Shown: positions 52,724 to 62,755, counted from the first letter of the stretch. The stretch is DNA of 64,000 nt from CAWCAW01 sp963793645 (GCA_963793645.1 CAWCAW010000009.1:144401-208400); one strand, 5' to 3'. Notes: a model not told the origin generated them from the letters alone. Translations and numbers: made by a program.

Positions 52724-53931
52724 CCACCACCGTGTCTCCATGTCACGAGCAACTGGTGGCCCGCACGCGGCTCGTCGACGACTCCCCCACGAGCTATTCG
52801 GGTGCCGGCTTCATGTGGTGGCACGACGGCTGGGGATTCTCCACAGCCGGGGTGGCCCGACGCGTGCCCGTGGGCGCGGTGCGCGATGCCCTGGCCGCAA
52901 TCGTTTGGGACGGTGCGCGCCAGGTACGCGCCACCGGACCGGTGGCCGTGGGGGCCTTGCCATTCGACCCCACCAAACGACCCTCGGCGGAGATGGTCAT
53001 CCCGGCGCGGCTGTGGACATATGACGAGGACGGCCGTATCTGGCTCACCGAGATCTCGGGAAGCAATGACGCCCTCGGACGCCATGGCGGCGCCGAGGAT
53101 GCCTACGGCGGTTCGGGGGAAGCCGAACACGGTGACGCGCCCGGCCGCGACATGACCAAGGCCCAGTGGGCCGATGCCGTCAATGAAGCCCTGACCCACA
53201 TCACCGAGGGCGAGCTCGACAAGGTCGTCCTTTCTCGCCAAGTCACCCTGGCCGCCCCTCGTCCCTACGCACTGAACACGGTGATGCGGCACTTGAAGCG
53301 GGAGCAACCGCACTGTTACGTCTTTGCCGCCGACGGGTTTGTGGGCGCCACCCCCGAACTCCTGGTGGAGAGACGAGGCGACGTCGTCACCAGCCGTCCC
53401 ATGGCCGGTACGGCACCCAGCCCCGACGTGCAAGCAGTGGCGTGGTTGGAGGGATCAGACAAAGAACACTGGGAGCACTCGCTGGTGGTGAAAGAGGTGG
53501 CGGCAGGACTGGCTCGCGTCTGTCGCGCCGCCCCCAGTGTTTCGCCGCCGCGGGCAGAGCCGTTCGCTGATCTTGCCCACATCGTGACTGAGGTCGTGGG
53601 ACGACTCGCCACCCCCGCGCCATCAGCGTTGGAGCTCGCCCTGGCACTTCACCCCACCCCGGCCGTAGCCGGTGCCCCGGCTGACGAGGCCCTCGCCCTC
53701 ATCGCCGCGCTGGAAACCCGACCCCGCGGTTCCTATGGAGGCCCGGTGGGCTGGGTGGACGCCAACGGTGACGGTGAATTCGCCCTGGCCCTGCGCTGTG
53801 GCGACATCGACGGTCGGCGCGCCGTGCTGCACGCCGGTGCGGGCATCGTGGCCGGGTCGCGCTGGGAGGACGAGTGGCGAGAGACTGAAGCGAAGCTCGA
53901 GCCCATGCGACGCGCCCTGTTGGCGGATTGA
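52720..53931 (+). CDS. menF: Isochorismate synthase (MenF)
   Basis: A 403-residue chorismate-binding-family enzyme. The C-terminal half has the signature blocks GELDKVVLSRQVTLAAP, ATPELLVERRGDVVTSRPMAGTAP, DKEHWEHSLVVKEVA, ALELALALHPTPAVAG and GSYGGPVGWVDANGDGEFALALRCG. It converts chorismate to isochorismate for menaquinone. The N-terminal 130 residues are poorly conserved, with an acidic Gly-rich insert. It overlaps menG by ATGA and converges with menD. Confidence 0.92.
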   Translation: MTTTVSPCHEQLVARTRLVDDSPTSYSGAGFMWWHDGWGFSTAGVARRVPVGAVRDALAAIVWDGARQVRATGPVAVGALPFDPTKRPSAEMVIPARLWTYDEDGRIWLTEISGSNDALGRHGGAEDAYGGSGEAEHGDAPGRDMTKAQWADAVNEALTHITEGELDKVVLSRQVTLAAPRPYALNTVMRHLKREQPHCYVFAADGFVGATPELLVERRGDVVTSRPMAGTAPSPDVQAVAWLEGSDKEHWEHSLVVKEVAAGLARVCRAAPSVSPPRAEPFADLAHIVTEVVGRLATPAPSALELALALHPTPAVAGAPADEALALIAALETRPRGSYGGPVGWVDANGDGEFALALRCGDIDGRRAVLHAGAGIVAGSRWEDEWRETEAKLEPMRRALLAD

Positions 53932-53955
53932 CCCGCCGGCTCCACCAAAGATGCA

Positions 53956-55683
53956 TCAGAGGCTCAGCGCGTCGGCCACCGCCCGCAGCACACGCGCGTG
54001 GCGCTGCGCGTTGTCGGAACGCTCGGTTCGCACGTGCACGATCGATACGCCCGTGGTTGCCACCGCATCGGCCACGGCACCGGTGAGCTGATCAGCCTCG
54101 TTCACCTCGGTGACCGGGATGCCGTGCAGTGCGCCCAGTGCGCCGATGTCGATGTCGTGCGGCGTGCCGAACAGCTCCTCGAAGTGCGACGCTGACGTCG
54201 CTTGTGGGAGGAACGAGAAGATGCCGCCGCCGTTGTTGTCGATGACGACGAGTACGAGGTCGATAGCCCGACGCTGCGCACCGAGCAAGCCGTTGGCGTC
54301 ATGCAACAAACACAGATCGCCAAGCAGAGCGACGGTGACCATGCCGGGGTTGTTGCCCGCCGCCACCCCGAGCGCGCTCGACACGAACCCATCGATCCCG
54401 TTCACGCCCCGATTGGCCAGGACTCTGACGCCGCGGCGAGGTGCCGCGAACATCTCCACGTCACGCACCGGCATGCTCGACGCCACCATCAACACGGCAC
54501 CGTCGGGGAGCCATGCCACCAGATCGCGCGCCACTCGGCCTTCGAACGGTTCGGACCACTTGTCGATCTCGCTGTCGATAACGAAGCGGGCGGTCTTCTC
54601 GGCTTTCAGCCATGACGCCAACCACGGGCCCGGTGGTGACGACACGCGCTCGGCGATGGCGCTGATGAGGGACTGCGGCTCGACATCGAGGACATGATCG
54701 GCAGCCCGCTGTGGATCGGACCATGAACGCTGGGGGTCAACGACGATGGTGGGCGACGCTCCCAGCCAGCCCATGGCGTATTTGGAGGTCAGGGGTGCTC
54801 CGACCCGTAGCACCAGGTCAGGTCGCAACGCCTCTTTGAGGTTGTCGATACGGGCCAGGGCGTCGTAGGTGGAGACCGCCGCCGACCCGCTGCGCAACCC
54901 CGACAACGGGTCGGCCAGGATCGGCCACTGGGCGGCGCGTGCCACCGCCTCGACGCTGTCCACGTCGACGCCGGACCCCCATCCGGCCACTACCACTCCC
55001 TTGGCCGTGGCGGAGATGCGCTGCGCAAGCTCCTCCACCAGGTCATCGTCGGGGCGTTGCTCCGACCGGGCCACTCGGACCCATGGCCGGCCATCAGGGC
55101 GCCCACCGAGATCGAAGGGGACCTCCGAAGAGCTGGATGCCACGAGTGGCTCGCGAAAAGGCAGGTTCAGGTGGACCGGGCCCGCCGGAGGACCGAGCGA
55201 TTCCACCAGCGCTCGGTTGGCGAGTGATCGCCACGTGGCCCACAGCGCGTCCCCCTCAACGTCAGCTCGGGGCGTCTCCGACTCGCTGTACCAGCGCACG
55301 GCGCCGCCATAGAGATGGGCTTGGTCCACAGTCTGGCCGTCACCGACTTGGCGGGACTCCGGCGGCCTGTCGGCGGTACACACGATCATGGGGACGCGGG
55401 CGTAGGAGGCCTCGAGCACGGCGGGGTGGAAATTGGCCGCCGCCGTGCCTGACGTGCACAGCACCACCGCCGGTCGACCGGTGGATTTGGCCAAACCCAG
55501 GGCAAAGAACGAGGCCGATCGCTCGTCGAGGTGGACATGCACCGTAACGGCGGGATGATCTGCCAAGGCCAAAGCCAGCGGGGTCGATCGTGATCCGGGA
55601 GACACCACGGCATCGGTCAGCCCACTGCGACTCCATTCGTCGACCAGGCAGCGGGAAAAGGCGGTGTTGGCGTCGAGTGTCAT
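53956..55683 (-). CDS. menD: MenD (SEPHCHC synthase)
   Basis: A 575-residue thiamine-diphosphate enzyme. The N-terminal part has TDAVVSPGSRSTPLALALADHP and HVHLDERSASFFALGLAKSTGRPAVVLCTSGTAAAN with the catalytic glutamate of the ThDP cycle; the C-terminal part has MVASSMPVRDVEMFA and the ThDP/Mg motif GDLCLLHDANGLLGAQ...NNNGGGIFSFLPQ. It joins isochorismate and 2-oxoglutarate. The ATG is divergent from menH with 14 bases between the starts. Confidence 0.94.
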   Translation of the reverse strand: MTLDANTAFSRCLVDEWSRSGLTDAVVSPGSRSTPLALALADHPAVTVHVHLDERSASFFALGLAKSTGRPAVVLCTSGTAAANFHPAVLEASYARVPMIVCTADRPPESRQVGDGQTVDQAHLYGGAVRWYSESETPRADVEGDALWATWRSLANRALVESLGPPAGPVHLNLPFREPLVASSSSEVPFDLGGRPDGRPWVRVARSEQRPDDDLVEELAQRISATAKGVVVAGWGSGVDVDSVEAVARAAQWPILADPLSGLRSGSAAVSTYDALARIDNLKEALRPDLVLRVGAPLTSKYAMGWLGASPTIVVDPQRSWSDPQRAADHVLDVEPQSLISAIAERVSSPPGPWLASWLKAEKTARFVIDSEIDKWSEPFEGRVARDLVAWLPDGAVLMVASSMPVRDVEMFAAPRRGVRVLANRGVNGIDGFVSSALGVAAGNNPGMVTVALLGDLCLLHDANGLLGAQRRAIDLVLVVIDNNGGGIFSFLPQATSASHFEELFGTPHDIDIGALGALHGIPVTEVNEADQLTGAVADAVATTGVSIVHVRTERSDNAQRHARVLRAVADALSL

Positions 55684-55697
55684 GGGAACATCACGAC

Positions 55698-56426
55698 GTG
55701 CGTCTGGTGTTGGTGCATGGGTTCACGCAGTCTCCGGCGTCTTGGGACGGGGTCCGCCGACATATCCCCGATCACCTCGGCGGTGAGCCCGTCGAGGTGG
55801 TGACCCCGGAGGTGCCTGACGGCCTCGACTTCGCCTCTACGGCCCGGGCGGTGGTGGAGATGGGCGGATGGGGCACGTATTGCGGCTACTCCATGGGGGG
55901 GCGGCTCTGTCTGCGCGCTGCCCTTGATCGGCCTGATCTGGTGCGTGGCGCCGTACTGGTGAGCGCGTCGCCTGGTATCGCTGACGACGCCGCGCGCGCT
56001 GAGCGCGCCCACCTCGACGACGAGCTGGCGGAGCGCGTGGGGCGCCTGGGCGTGCCTGCATTCTTGCGGCAGTGGCTGGCCCAACCCCTGTTCTCCACGC
56101 TCGAGGCCGATGAGGACGAGATCGCCGGGCGCGCCGCACAGACGAGCGTCAAGCGCCTGGAGCACCAACTGCGCGTGCTCGGCCAAGGGTCCCAGCTGTC
56201 CATGTGGAAGGACTTGCCCTCGCTGGTCATGCCCGTGACCATTGTCACCGGACGGGGTGACCTGAAGTACGAGTCCATCGGTGACGACATGGCGGCCGCG
56301 CTGGCGAGTGGTGTGCGTGTGCACGTCGACGGCGGCCATGCCCTGCCGCTCGAGCACCCGGAGGCGGTGGCGCGCGCCATTACGGCCACCATGCAACGAG
56401 TTTTGGCTCACGGCTCGACCCCATAG
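55698..56426 (+). CDS. menH: MenH-like alpha/beta hydrolase (SHCHC synthase)
   Basis: A 242-residue alpha/beta hydrolase. LVLVHGFTQSPASWD is the oxyanion segment, GYSMGGRLCLR holds the nucleophile Ser, the acid lies in VTGRGDLKY and the catalytic His in VDGGHALPLEHPEAVA. Placed between menD and menC it should be SHCHC synthase; the GTG start at 55698 is the first that keeps the N-terminal strand. Its stop overlaps the end of menC on the other strand by a few bases. Confidence 0.85.
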   Translation: MRLVLVHGFTQSPASWDGVRRHIPDHLGGEPVEVVTPEVPDGLDFASTARAVVEMGGWGTYCGYSMGGRLCLRAALDRPDLVRGAVLVSASPGIADDAARAERAHLDDELAERVGRLGVPAFLRQWLAQPLFSTLEADEDEIAGRAAQTSVKRLEHQLRVLGQGSQLSMWKDLPSLVMPVTIVTGRGDLKYESIGDDMAAALASGVRVHVDGGHALPLEHPEAVARAITATMQRVLAHGSTP

Positions 56427-57274
56427 GTGGCGCGCTCGTCCTCCAGCGCCCTGAGCAGCAACGCGTCAGGCATGACACGGCGCACCTCGATCCACCCGTC
56501 GCGGGCGACCAGCGGGTCGAGGACGACGTCCGCCTCCGCCATGGCGGCGGTGGCCAGGCCACACGCGTAAGGAAGCTCCGGCAGCGCGGCGGCCAGGTTC
56601 AGCGCGACGGCGATGCCCACCGACGTTTCCATCATGGTGGTCACCACCGCCGGCACAGCCGCCTCCTCGGCGATACGCAGCGCCGCCCACGCACCCGCCA
56701 GCGGCTGCACCTTGAGGACGACGACGTCAGCCGCGTCAAGGTGGCGAAGGAGCCTGGCGTCCTCGATCGAGCGCACGCACTCGTCGGCGGCCAACGCCAC
56801 GCGGACGCGACGCCGTAAGCGGGCCATGGCCTCGAGGGTGCCCACGGGTTGCTCGGCAAATTCGATGTCGTAGGGAGCCATTCGCTCGAGCACCCACAGC
56901 GCCGTGTCTTCATCCCAGGCGCCGTTGGCATCGACGCGCAAGGCCACCGAAGGTCCCACCGCGTCGCGCACCGACGCCACCAGGTCCAGGTCCGCCTGCG
57001 GATCAGAGCGCCCCACCTTCACCTTGACGCAGGAGAATCCATGCAGGGCGGAGGCGTCGAACGACGATGCATCGACCAAGGCGTTGACGGCGATGCTCTG
57101 CCGTGTTGGCACCGGCCATGTGACGGAGGCCGCTTCCACGGCGGCGGCCAGCGCGTTGGACGGCGAGCACGGGTACCCCGGCAGCGGCGAACACTCTCCC
57201 CAACCGCAGGGACCCTCCACCAACGCCACAGCACGGTCCCCGATGCGCAGCCGGTGGTGGCGCAACCCGCTCAT
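56408..57274 (-). CDS. menC: o-Succinylbenzoate synthase (MenC)
   Basis: A 288-residue enolase-superfamily enzyme that dehydrates SHCHC to o-succinylbenzoate. The catalytic lysine pair is in CVKVKVG; metal ligands are in LRVDANGAW, EFAEQPV and LAADECVRS, and the second Lys in VVLKVQPLAG. The ATG at 57274 overlaps the menA stop (TCATGA region), so menA and menC share a transcript. Confidence 0.92.
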   Translation of the reverse strand: MSGLRHHRLRIGDRAVALVEGPCGWGECSPLPGYPCSPSNALAAAVEAASVTWPVPTRQSIAVNALVDASSFDASALHGFSCVKVKVGRSDPQADLDLVASVRDAVGPSVALRVDANGAWDEDTALWVLERMAPYDIEFAEQPVGTLEAMARLRRRVRVALAADECVRSIEDARLLRHLDAADVVVLKVQPLAGAWAALRIAEEAAVPAVVTTMMETSVGIAVALNLAAALPELPYACGLATAAMAEADVVLDPLVARDGWIEVRRVMPDALLLRALEDERATYGVEP

Positions 57275-58137
57275 GAAACGATCAGGCCGATGGCCAGCAA
57301 TACCGACAAAACAACCGACAGCTGCACGGTACGAACGAGTGCTCGCACCAGCCCCGAAGATTCGGTGCTGGTCAACACCCGGCGTACGGGTTCGAAGGCC
57401 AGAGGGACCCCCGCCAAGGCGATGAAAGCCCAGTGGTTGGCGAGACCGATGGGAACGACGGCGACGAAGGCGCCGACGAGCAACACGACGAACAACCTGG
57501 TGGTCGTCTTGGCCCCGATGCGCACAGCCAGGGTCCGCTTGCCCGCGGCCCGGTCGGTCTCGACATCGCGCAGATTGTTGGCCACGAGCACCGCACAGGC
57601 AGGAAGACCCACCACGAGCGATCCCCACCATGCCGCGTCGGGCACGGCGCGGCGTTGGACATACGCCGAACCGATGGTGGCCACAAAACCGAAGAAAAAC
57701 AGCACAGACAGCTCGCCGAAGCCGGCATAACCATAGGGTCGCCGTCCTCCGCTGTAGAACCAGGCGCCGGCCACGCACAGTGCACCGACGACGAGGAGGC
57801 GAGCATCGACGACCAGTGCCAACACGACACCGACGGCCGCGGCGCAGGCCAGGCACAACATGGCCGCCCGACGCACGGCGCCCGGGGAAGCGGCCCCGCT
57901 GGCGGTAAGACGCATCGGCCCGCGTCGATCGCGGTCCGTTCCACGTACCCCGTCCGAATAGTCGTTGGCGTAGTTCACGCCCAACTGAAGCAACAGGGCC
58001 ACCGCGGCGGCCGCGGCCGCCCTCCACCAGATGACGGGGAAATGGGTGGCCGCCGCCGTGCCGATGAGGACGGGACACAGAGCCAGCGGGAGCGTCCGGG
58101 GACGGGCACCGGCCAACCACTGGGCAGGCGTCGTCAT
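57271..58137 (-). CDS. menA: 1,4-dihydroxy-2-naphthoate polyprenyltransferase (MenA)
   Basis: A 288-residue UbiA-superfamily integral membrane enzyme. LGVNYANDYSDGVRGTDRDRRGP holds the first Asp-rich prenyl-diphosphate motif and NNLRDVETDRAAGKRTLAVR the second. About eight to nine hydrophobic helices are visible. It attaches the polyprenyl chain to DHNA. The ATG at 58137 is chosen since MTTPAQWLAGARPRTLPLAL is the family's common beginning. It lies downstream of menB on the same strand. Confidence 0.93.
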   Translation of the reverse strand: MTTPAQWLAGARPRTLPLALCPVLIGTAAATHFPVIWWRAAAAAAVALLLQLGVNYANDYSDGVRGTDRDRRGPMRLTASGAASPGAVRRAAMLCLACAAAVGVVLALVVDARLLVVGALCVAGAWFYSGGRRPYGYAGFGELSVLFFFGFVATIGSAYVQRRAVPDAAWWGSLVVGLPACAVLVANNLRDVETDRAAGKRTLAVRIGAKTTTRLFVVLLVGAFVAVVPIGLANHWAFIALAGVPLAFEPVRRVLTSTESSGLVRALVRTVQLSVVLSVLLAIGLIVS

Positions 58138-58174
58138 CGCAGCGGACGCGTACGCGGCGCTGGGGCCCGTTTCT

Positions 58175-58680
58175 TCACGGCCGGCGTGGGAAGCGCCCGA
58201 AGTCAGGAGCACGCTTCTCCAAATAGGCGCGCTTGCCCTCTTGTGCCTCTTCGCTCAGGTAGTACAACAAGGTGGCATCGCCGGCCAATTGCTGAATGCC
58301 GGCGAGGCCGTCATCGGCGGCGTTGAGCGACGCCTTCAACATGCGCATCGCCAACGGGCTGTGCTGCAGCATCTGGCCACACCAGGCCACCGTCTCCTCT
58401 TCGAGCGCCTCCACCGGCACCACCGTGTTGACGAGCCCCATGGCCAAGGCCTCCGGTGCGCTGTACTGACGGCACAAGAACCAGATCTCACGAGCCTTCT
58501 TCTGGCCAACCACGCGGGCGAGGAGACCCGACCCGTATCCGCCGTCGAACGAACCCACCCTCGGTCCCGTCTGCCCGAACACGGCGTTATCGGCGGCAAT
58601 AGTCAGGTCGCACACAAGATGCAGCACATGGCCCCCGCCGATGGCATACCCGGCGACCATGGCCACGACGGGTTTGGGCA
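58175..58680 (-). pseudogene. menB: 1,4-dihydroxy-2-naphthoyl-CoA synthase (MenB), 5' end lost at a sequence junction
   Basis: The C-terminal 168 residues of a crotonase-fold MenB are intact: PKPVVAMVAGYAIGGGHVLHLVCDLTIAADNAVFGQTGPRVGSFDGGYGSGLLARVVGQKKAREIWFLCRQY, then MGLVNTVVPVEALEEETVAWC and the terminal PDFGRFPRRP. Upstream of PKPVVAMV the frame stops looking like MenB (it would be VQRLIRT-like) and runs into an antisense copy of helicase coding sequence. About 100-120 N-terminal residues are missing, so this copy cannot work as given. A chimeric join is more likely than a real truncation. Confidence 0.85.
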
Positions 58681-58692
58681 CGGGGCCATGGT
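58676..58692. other. Probable assembly or recombination junction
   Basis: To the left, minus-strand menB coding sequence; to the right, plus-strand helicase coding sequence that begins mid-protein. The change occurs within about 15 bases, with no insertion sequence, direct repeat or tRNA visible. The density of frameshifts rises sharply on the right side. Confidence 0.7.
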
Positions 58693-60500
58693 GGACGCGC
58701 TCACGCGACCGGGCGCGGCGTTGGCGGACTGGAAGACGGCCCGCGCCGCCTTCCGTAAGGCGCTGAAGAACGTGCAGAGCCTCGCGGCGGAGCGACGGGG
58801 CGTGGCTTCGGCCATCGAACGGATTTCCGTCCTTGAGGGGGAGATCGCCCGTCACCGGGCCGTGATCGCCGCCGTGGACGGCGAGTTGCTGGCCCGGCGG
58901 AGACGGAAACTGGACGCCGAGGCGGCCGAGCGGAACGCCGTGGCCTCCCACCGGAACGCGGTCGAGGCACTGTCCCGGCACCAGGGCGCCCGGCCCGGCC
59001 TGATCGTCTCCTTGTCAACCGGGTTTCAGGCCGGACGCGACTGGCACGCGACCCAGCTCAGATTGCAGGCCGCCCTCGATCAGGCCGCCGGGGACGTGAG
59101 CGCCGCCCAGCGCCGGGCGTCCGCCGCCGGGGCCGCGGTTGCCGCGGCCGAGGCCGACCGCAGCAAGGCCGCGAACCGGCGCGGCTCGCTGACCGCTGAA
59201 CTAGCGAGACAGGAGGAACGGGTCGCACTCGCTGTAAAAGACTGGGGCGATCGCGTTCCCGCCGGGCCGGAGTTTTCCGCTGCGTCGCAAGAGGCGTCAG
59301 GGGACGCCGGGCTGGAGGAACGCCGGGAGCGGACCTCGCCTTGGGCGGACGACGCGTTCGCGGCCGCCCGCACCGAGTTGTTCCTGGCCGCGCTCGCCCT
59401 CCACAAGGCCTTCATCATGGCGGAGTCGGTCACGATCAAGAACAACCTGCGCGCCCTCATGGACGTGCTCAAGGGCAAAGGGCGGCCGGACAACTCCGCG
59501 ACCCTCGCCCTGTGGCAGACGTTCTTCCTGGTCGTGCCGGTCGTGTCGACCACGTTCGCGTCGCTGCCCTCGATGTTCGCCGGGCTTGGCCGCGAATCGC
59601 TCGGCCGGCCGTTCATCGACGAGGCTGGCCAGGCGGCGCCGAGCATGCCGTTGGCGGGATCTGGCGGGCCAAGCGGGTGGTGGTCGTCGGCGACCCGCTG
59701 CAGCTCGAACCAGTCGTGGACGCTACCCTGGGGCGGTCAGCGGCCCTGCTCGCGGCACTACGAGCTCGACTCGGAATGGGCGCCCGCCGCTGCACGTCGG
59801 TCCAGCGGTCGCGGACCGGCATGCACCCCACGGCACCTACCTGCCGGACGCAGAAGACGGGGATCCGTCGCGGACGGTGGACAGACTGGGTCGGCGGAGC
59901 GCGGGTGCACCGCCGGTGCGACCATCCCATGTTCGACCATCAGCAACGAGATCGCGTACGGCGGCGAGCTGATGGTCGACGGCAAGCACCCGATCCGCGG
60001 CGAACGACGCCGTACCCCGGCGGCCCTCAACTGCTGGTGCAACGTGCAGTCGGCGCCGAGGCGGAGGGAAGACCTGGATCCCGGCGGAGGGCAACAGGCT
60101 CGAAGAAATCGGCTGACTGGCGCAGCTCAGAGAGCGGGGGTCACCGCGGAGCACGATCCGGGTGATCAGCCCGTTCCGCGAGGTCGGTCAAGGGGCGCGC
60201 ATCCACCAGAAACTTCACGGAGGCTGAGCACTGATGACGTGACCGCCGGTCGGGCAACGTCCACACGATGCAGGGCAAGGAGGCCGACATCGTATCCTCA
60301 TCCTCGGCGGCAACCCGGAAAGAGCCGCGCGCCCGCACCTGCGCCACCAGCAAGCCCAACCTGCTCAACGTGGCCGTGACCCGCGCCCGCCGCCGGCTGT
60401 ACGTGATCTGTACGCACGCCACCTGGCAGTGCACCGTACTTCCGCGTCCTCGCCCGGCACACCGAGATCTGGCCGCCGCCGGCGAAGTGCAACACCTACC
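58690..60500 (+). pseudogene. DEAD-like AAA_12/DNA2-type helicase fragment with many frameshifts
   Basis: The sequence encodes the C-terminal part of a large superfamily 1 helicase-like protein, starting mid-protein with a coiled coil (AALADWKTARAAFRKALKNVQSL...) and continuing through TFASLPSMFAGLGRES and the Walker B-like FIDEAGQAAP. The motifs then jump frames: IWRAKRVVVVGDPLQLEPVV (about 59,660), ISNEIAYGGELMVDGKHPI (59,935) and QGKEADIV plus KPNLLNVAVTRARRRLYVI (60,270-60,410), which is the C-terminal helicase motif V/VI area. At least five shifts are needed. It is either a decayed gene or poor sequence. The upstream part is cut off at the junction. Confidence 0.72.
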
Positions 60501-60591
60501 GCAGGGTGAATCCGAGGGCGGCAGCCGCGTCGGCCGACGGCCGTCCGGCCCACAGCTGAGCGTAGTTACCGGTGGTGGACAGTGATCTGGT

Positions 60592-61104
60592 CTACCGGTC
60601 CAGGTACAGGCGGCCGCGGACGTGGTCGACTTCGTGCTGCACGATCCGGGCCGCCCACCCGGAGAAGACCCGGTCGACAGGCTCGCCGTGTTCGTCGAGC
60701 GCTTCGACCCGTACGGCACGGTGACGCGCCACGACCCCGGTGAGCCCGGGAACGCTGAGGCATCCTTCGTAAAAGCTGGCCTGCCCGCCGTCACCGGCGG
60801 GCTGGAGCACGGGGTTCGCCAGGACGGTGAAGGAGAGCTCGTACCGTTCCCTGGCCATCCGCTCGTCCTCGGTCAGCCGTCCCCAGCGTTCGGGGCCGTC
60901 ACGCAGGACCACGAGCTGCAGGGGCACGCCAACCTGGGCCGCGGCCAGTCCGACGCCCGGAGCGGCCTCCATGGTGGCCCGCATCCGCGCGATGAGCAGT
61001 CGCAGCTCGCTGGTGCGCAGATCGGCCGGGTCGACCGGCTCAGCCGGGCGGCGCAGGACCGGGTCACCGCATTCGACGATGGGCAGTATGCCGGGACCGC
61101 TCAT
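60592..61104 (-). CDS. def: Peptide deformylase
   Basis: A 170-residue metallo-deformylase removing the formyl group from nascent proteins. All three signatures are intact: PGVGLAAAQVGV, EGCLSVPG with the cysteine metal ligand, and IVQHEVDHVRGRLYLD with the two histidines and the catalytic glutamate. The protein ends right after the last motif (LYLDR), slightly shorter than usual. It is the only gene right of the junction that I find without a frameshift. Confidence 0.92.
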   Translation of the reverse strand: MSGPGILPIVECGDPVLRRPAEPVDPADLRTSELRLLIARMRATMEAAPGVGLAAAQVGVPLQLVVLRDGPERWGRLTEDERMARERYELSFTVLANPVLQPAGDGGQASFYEGCLSVPGLTGVVARHRAVRVEALDEHGEPVDRVFSGWAARIVQHEVDHVRGRLYLDR

Positions 61105-61116
61105 GATCCGGGCGGG

Positions 61117-61991
61117 TCAGGCGCCCGGCTGCATGATGATGTCGAAGTCGGCGTGGCGGAACGGGAGCTGGTTACGTCCCACTTCTCCGCCAGGGCCTCG
61201 TCGGTTACCTCTTCGAAGTCGTCGACCAGGGACTTCTTGACCGCGAAGACGGTGTCGGACTCGATGTACTCGCTGCCTGCCACGAAGATGTGCGTGGTCA
61301 GCGGGCGGTGGCCGGGGGCGGCGACGATGAAGTGGATGTGGGCCGGGCGGAAGCGCGTGCCTGCCGGTCGCCTGGAGCAGCTCGCCGACCGGGCCGTCGG
61401 TCGGGATCGGGTAGTAGCTCGGCACGATCGTGCGGAACCAGAACTCGCCCTTGTCGTCGGCGGTGAAGAAGCCCCGGCCGTTGGTGCGGGGCTGCACGTC
61501 AGGCTGCTGGACGTCGTAGAAGCCCTGGTCGTTGGCCTGCCACACGTCGAGGGTGGCGCCCGGCGAGTCGGGCTGCCGTCGACCGAGACGACCCGGCCGG
61601 TGACCACGCACGGGGTGCCGGTGCCGACCAGGTCGATGGTGTCGCCAAGCTCGCGGACCGGGGAGGCCACCACGTGGAACGGCCCGAGCACGGTCGACTC
61701 GGTCGCGACGCCGAACTTCCTGTTGCTGATCGTCTCGGTCAGCATCGACAGGCCGAGCACGTCGGACAGCAGGATGAACTCCTGGCGGTCGTCATCGCAC
61801 TTCTGGCCGGTCCTGGTGAGGAAGTCGATCGCCTGCTCCCACTCGGGGATCGTCAGCTCGACGTCGCGGGCGAACGCGTGCAGGTGCTGCACGAGCGCGG
61901 TCAGAACCTCGCGCAGCCTCGGGTCGGTCTGCGCGCCGAAGCTCTCGATGACGGCCTCGGCCGCCGTTTCCTCGGTGAAATCGGTAGCCAT
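61117..61991 (-). CDS. Intradiol ring-cleavage dioxygenase (catechol/hydroxyquinol 1,2-dioxygenase), frameshifted
   Basis: About 290 residues in pieces. The N-terminal dioxygenase_N domain is in one frame (LREVLTALVQHLHAFARDVELTIPEWEQAIDFLTRTGQKCDD), then VLGPFHVVASP; around 61,590 the frame shifts to DSPGATLDVWQANDQGFYDVQQ and IVPSYYPIPTDGPVGELL; near 61,360 it returns to FRPAHIHFIVAAPGHRPLTTHIF; and it shifts again before the end DFDIIMQPGA. Fe ligands Tyr (FYDVQ and YYPIP) and His (RPAHIHF) are recognisable. The reaction is oxidative ring cleavage to a muconate or maleylacetate. The shifts look like sequence errors. Confidence 0.78.
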
Positions 61992-62149
61992 GGCAATGAG
62001 GCTACGGCCGGCTGAGGTGCTGGTCTACCCCGGTGGCTGTGAGATTCTCCCTCCGAACGGCCGCTGGCTTCACCTTCGCGGGCTGCGCGCTCCGCACTGG
62101 CGCCGACCTCGACCCCGGCAGAGCGGGATCTTCCAGAGCGGCGGCTGCC

Positions 62150-62695
62150 GGTCGGTCCTCGGCCGACCAGGCCGCCGAGTCGCCCGACCTGGCTCATCGC
62201 GGCCAGGGCGGAGATCCTGATCAGGCGGCGGGCCGCGTTGAACATGAGGAACGCGAGCGGCAGCTCGACGAACAGCGCCGAGGCGACGCTGCCCCAGATG
62301 TCGGGGTGCCGGAGTCGAGGATCACGTCGAACCAGGCGTCGCAGCACAGCAGGGTCGCCGGTGATCGAGCAGGAAGGCGATCGACGATCTGGCGGCCGCG
62401 CCAGAACGCCCAGCCGGTCGGCGGCGAACGCGCCGAGCTCGATGAGGTCGAACCCGACCCAGGCGCCCTTCCAGTGGTGGGCGTGGAAGGAACGGTTCAG
62501 GGTGAGCGACAAGGACGACGATCCAGCGCGACCAGCACGAGCGCAGGCGATGATCGAGACGAGGGCGCCCACCCAGCGGCCGCGCGACAGGCGGATGCCC
62601 GCAACGGGTGCGGGTAGTCGATGACGGCGAGCGCGTGCGCGAGCTCGCGCCGCTCGGCTGGCGCTCATCTCCCGCAGTTCCGCCTCGTTGATCAC
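62150..62695 (-). pseudogene. Small multi-pass membrane protein, frameshifted
   Basis: Minus-strand pieces of a membrane protein: INEAELREMSASRAA near a GTG at 62695, then LNRSFHAHHWKGAWVGFDLIELGAFAA, and finally GSVASALFVELPLAFLMFNAARRLIRISALAAM. The middle is out of frame. It resembles a small actinobacterial membrane protein that often accompanies lipB; no function known. Borders are approximate. Confidence 0.5.
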
Positions 62696-62755
62696 AATTT
62701 GGTTTGTTCCCACCTGGCGCGGCGGGTACTCACTCGCGTCGTAGTCTCGATGTCG

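Noticed and set aside
57433..58326. Long plus-strand frame over menA
   Set aside because: Antisense to menA, hydrophilic and repeat-like, without motifs.
60592..61104. Peptide deformylase as part of a defense or mobile island
   Set aside because: It is a housekeeping enzyme and lies with lipA/lipB in sequence that seems to belong to a different genome.
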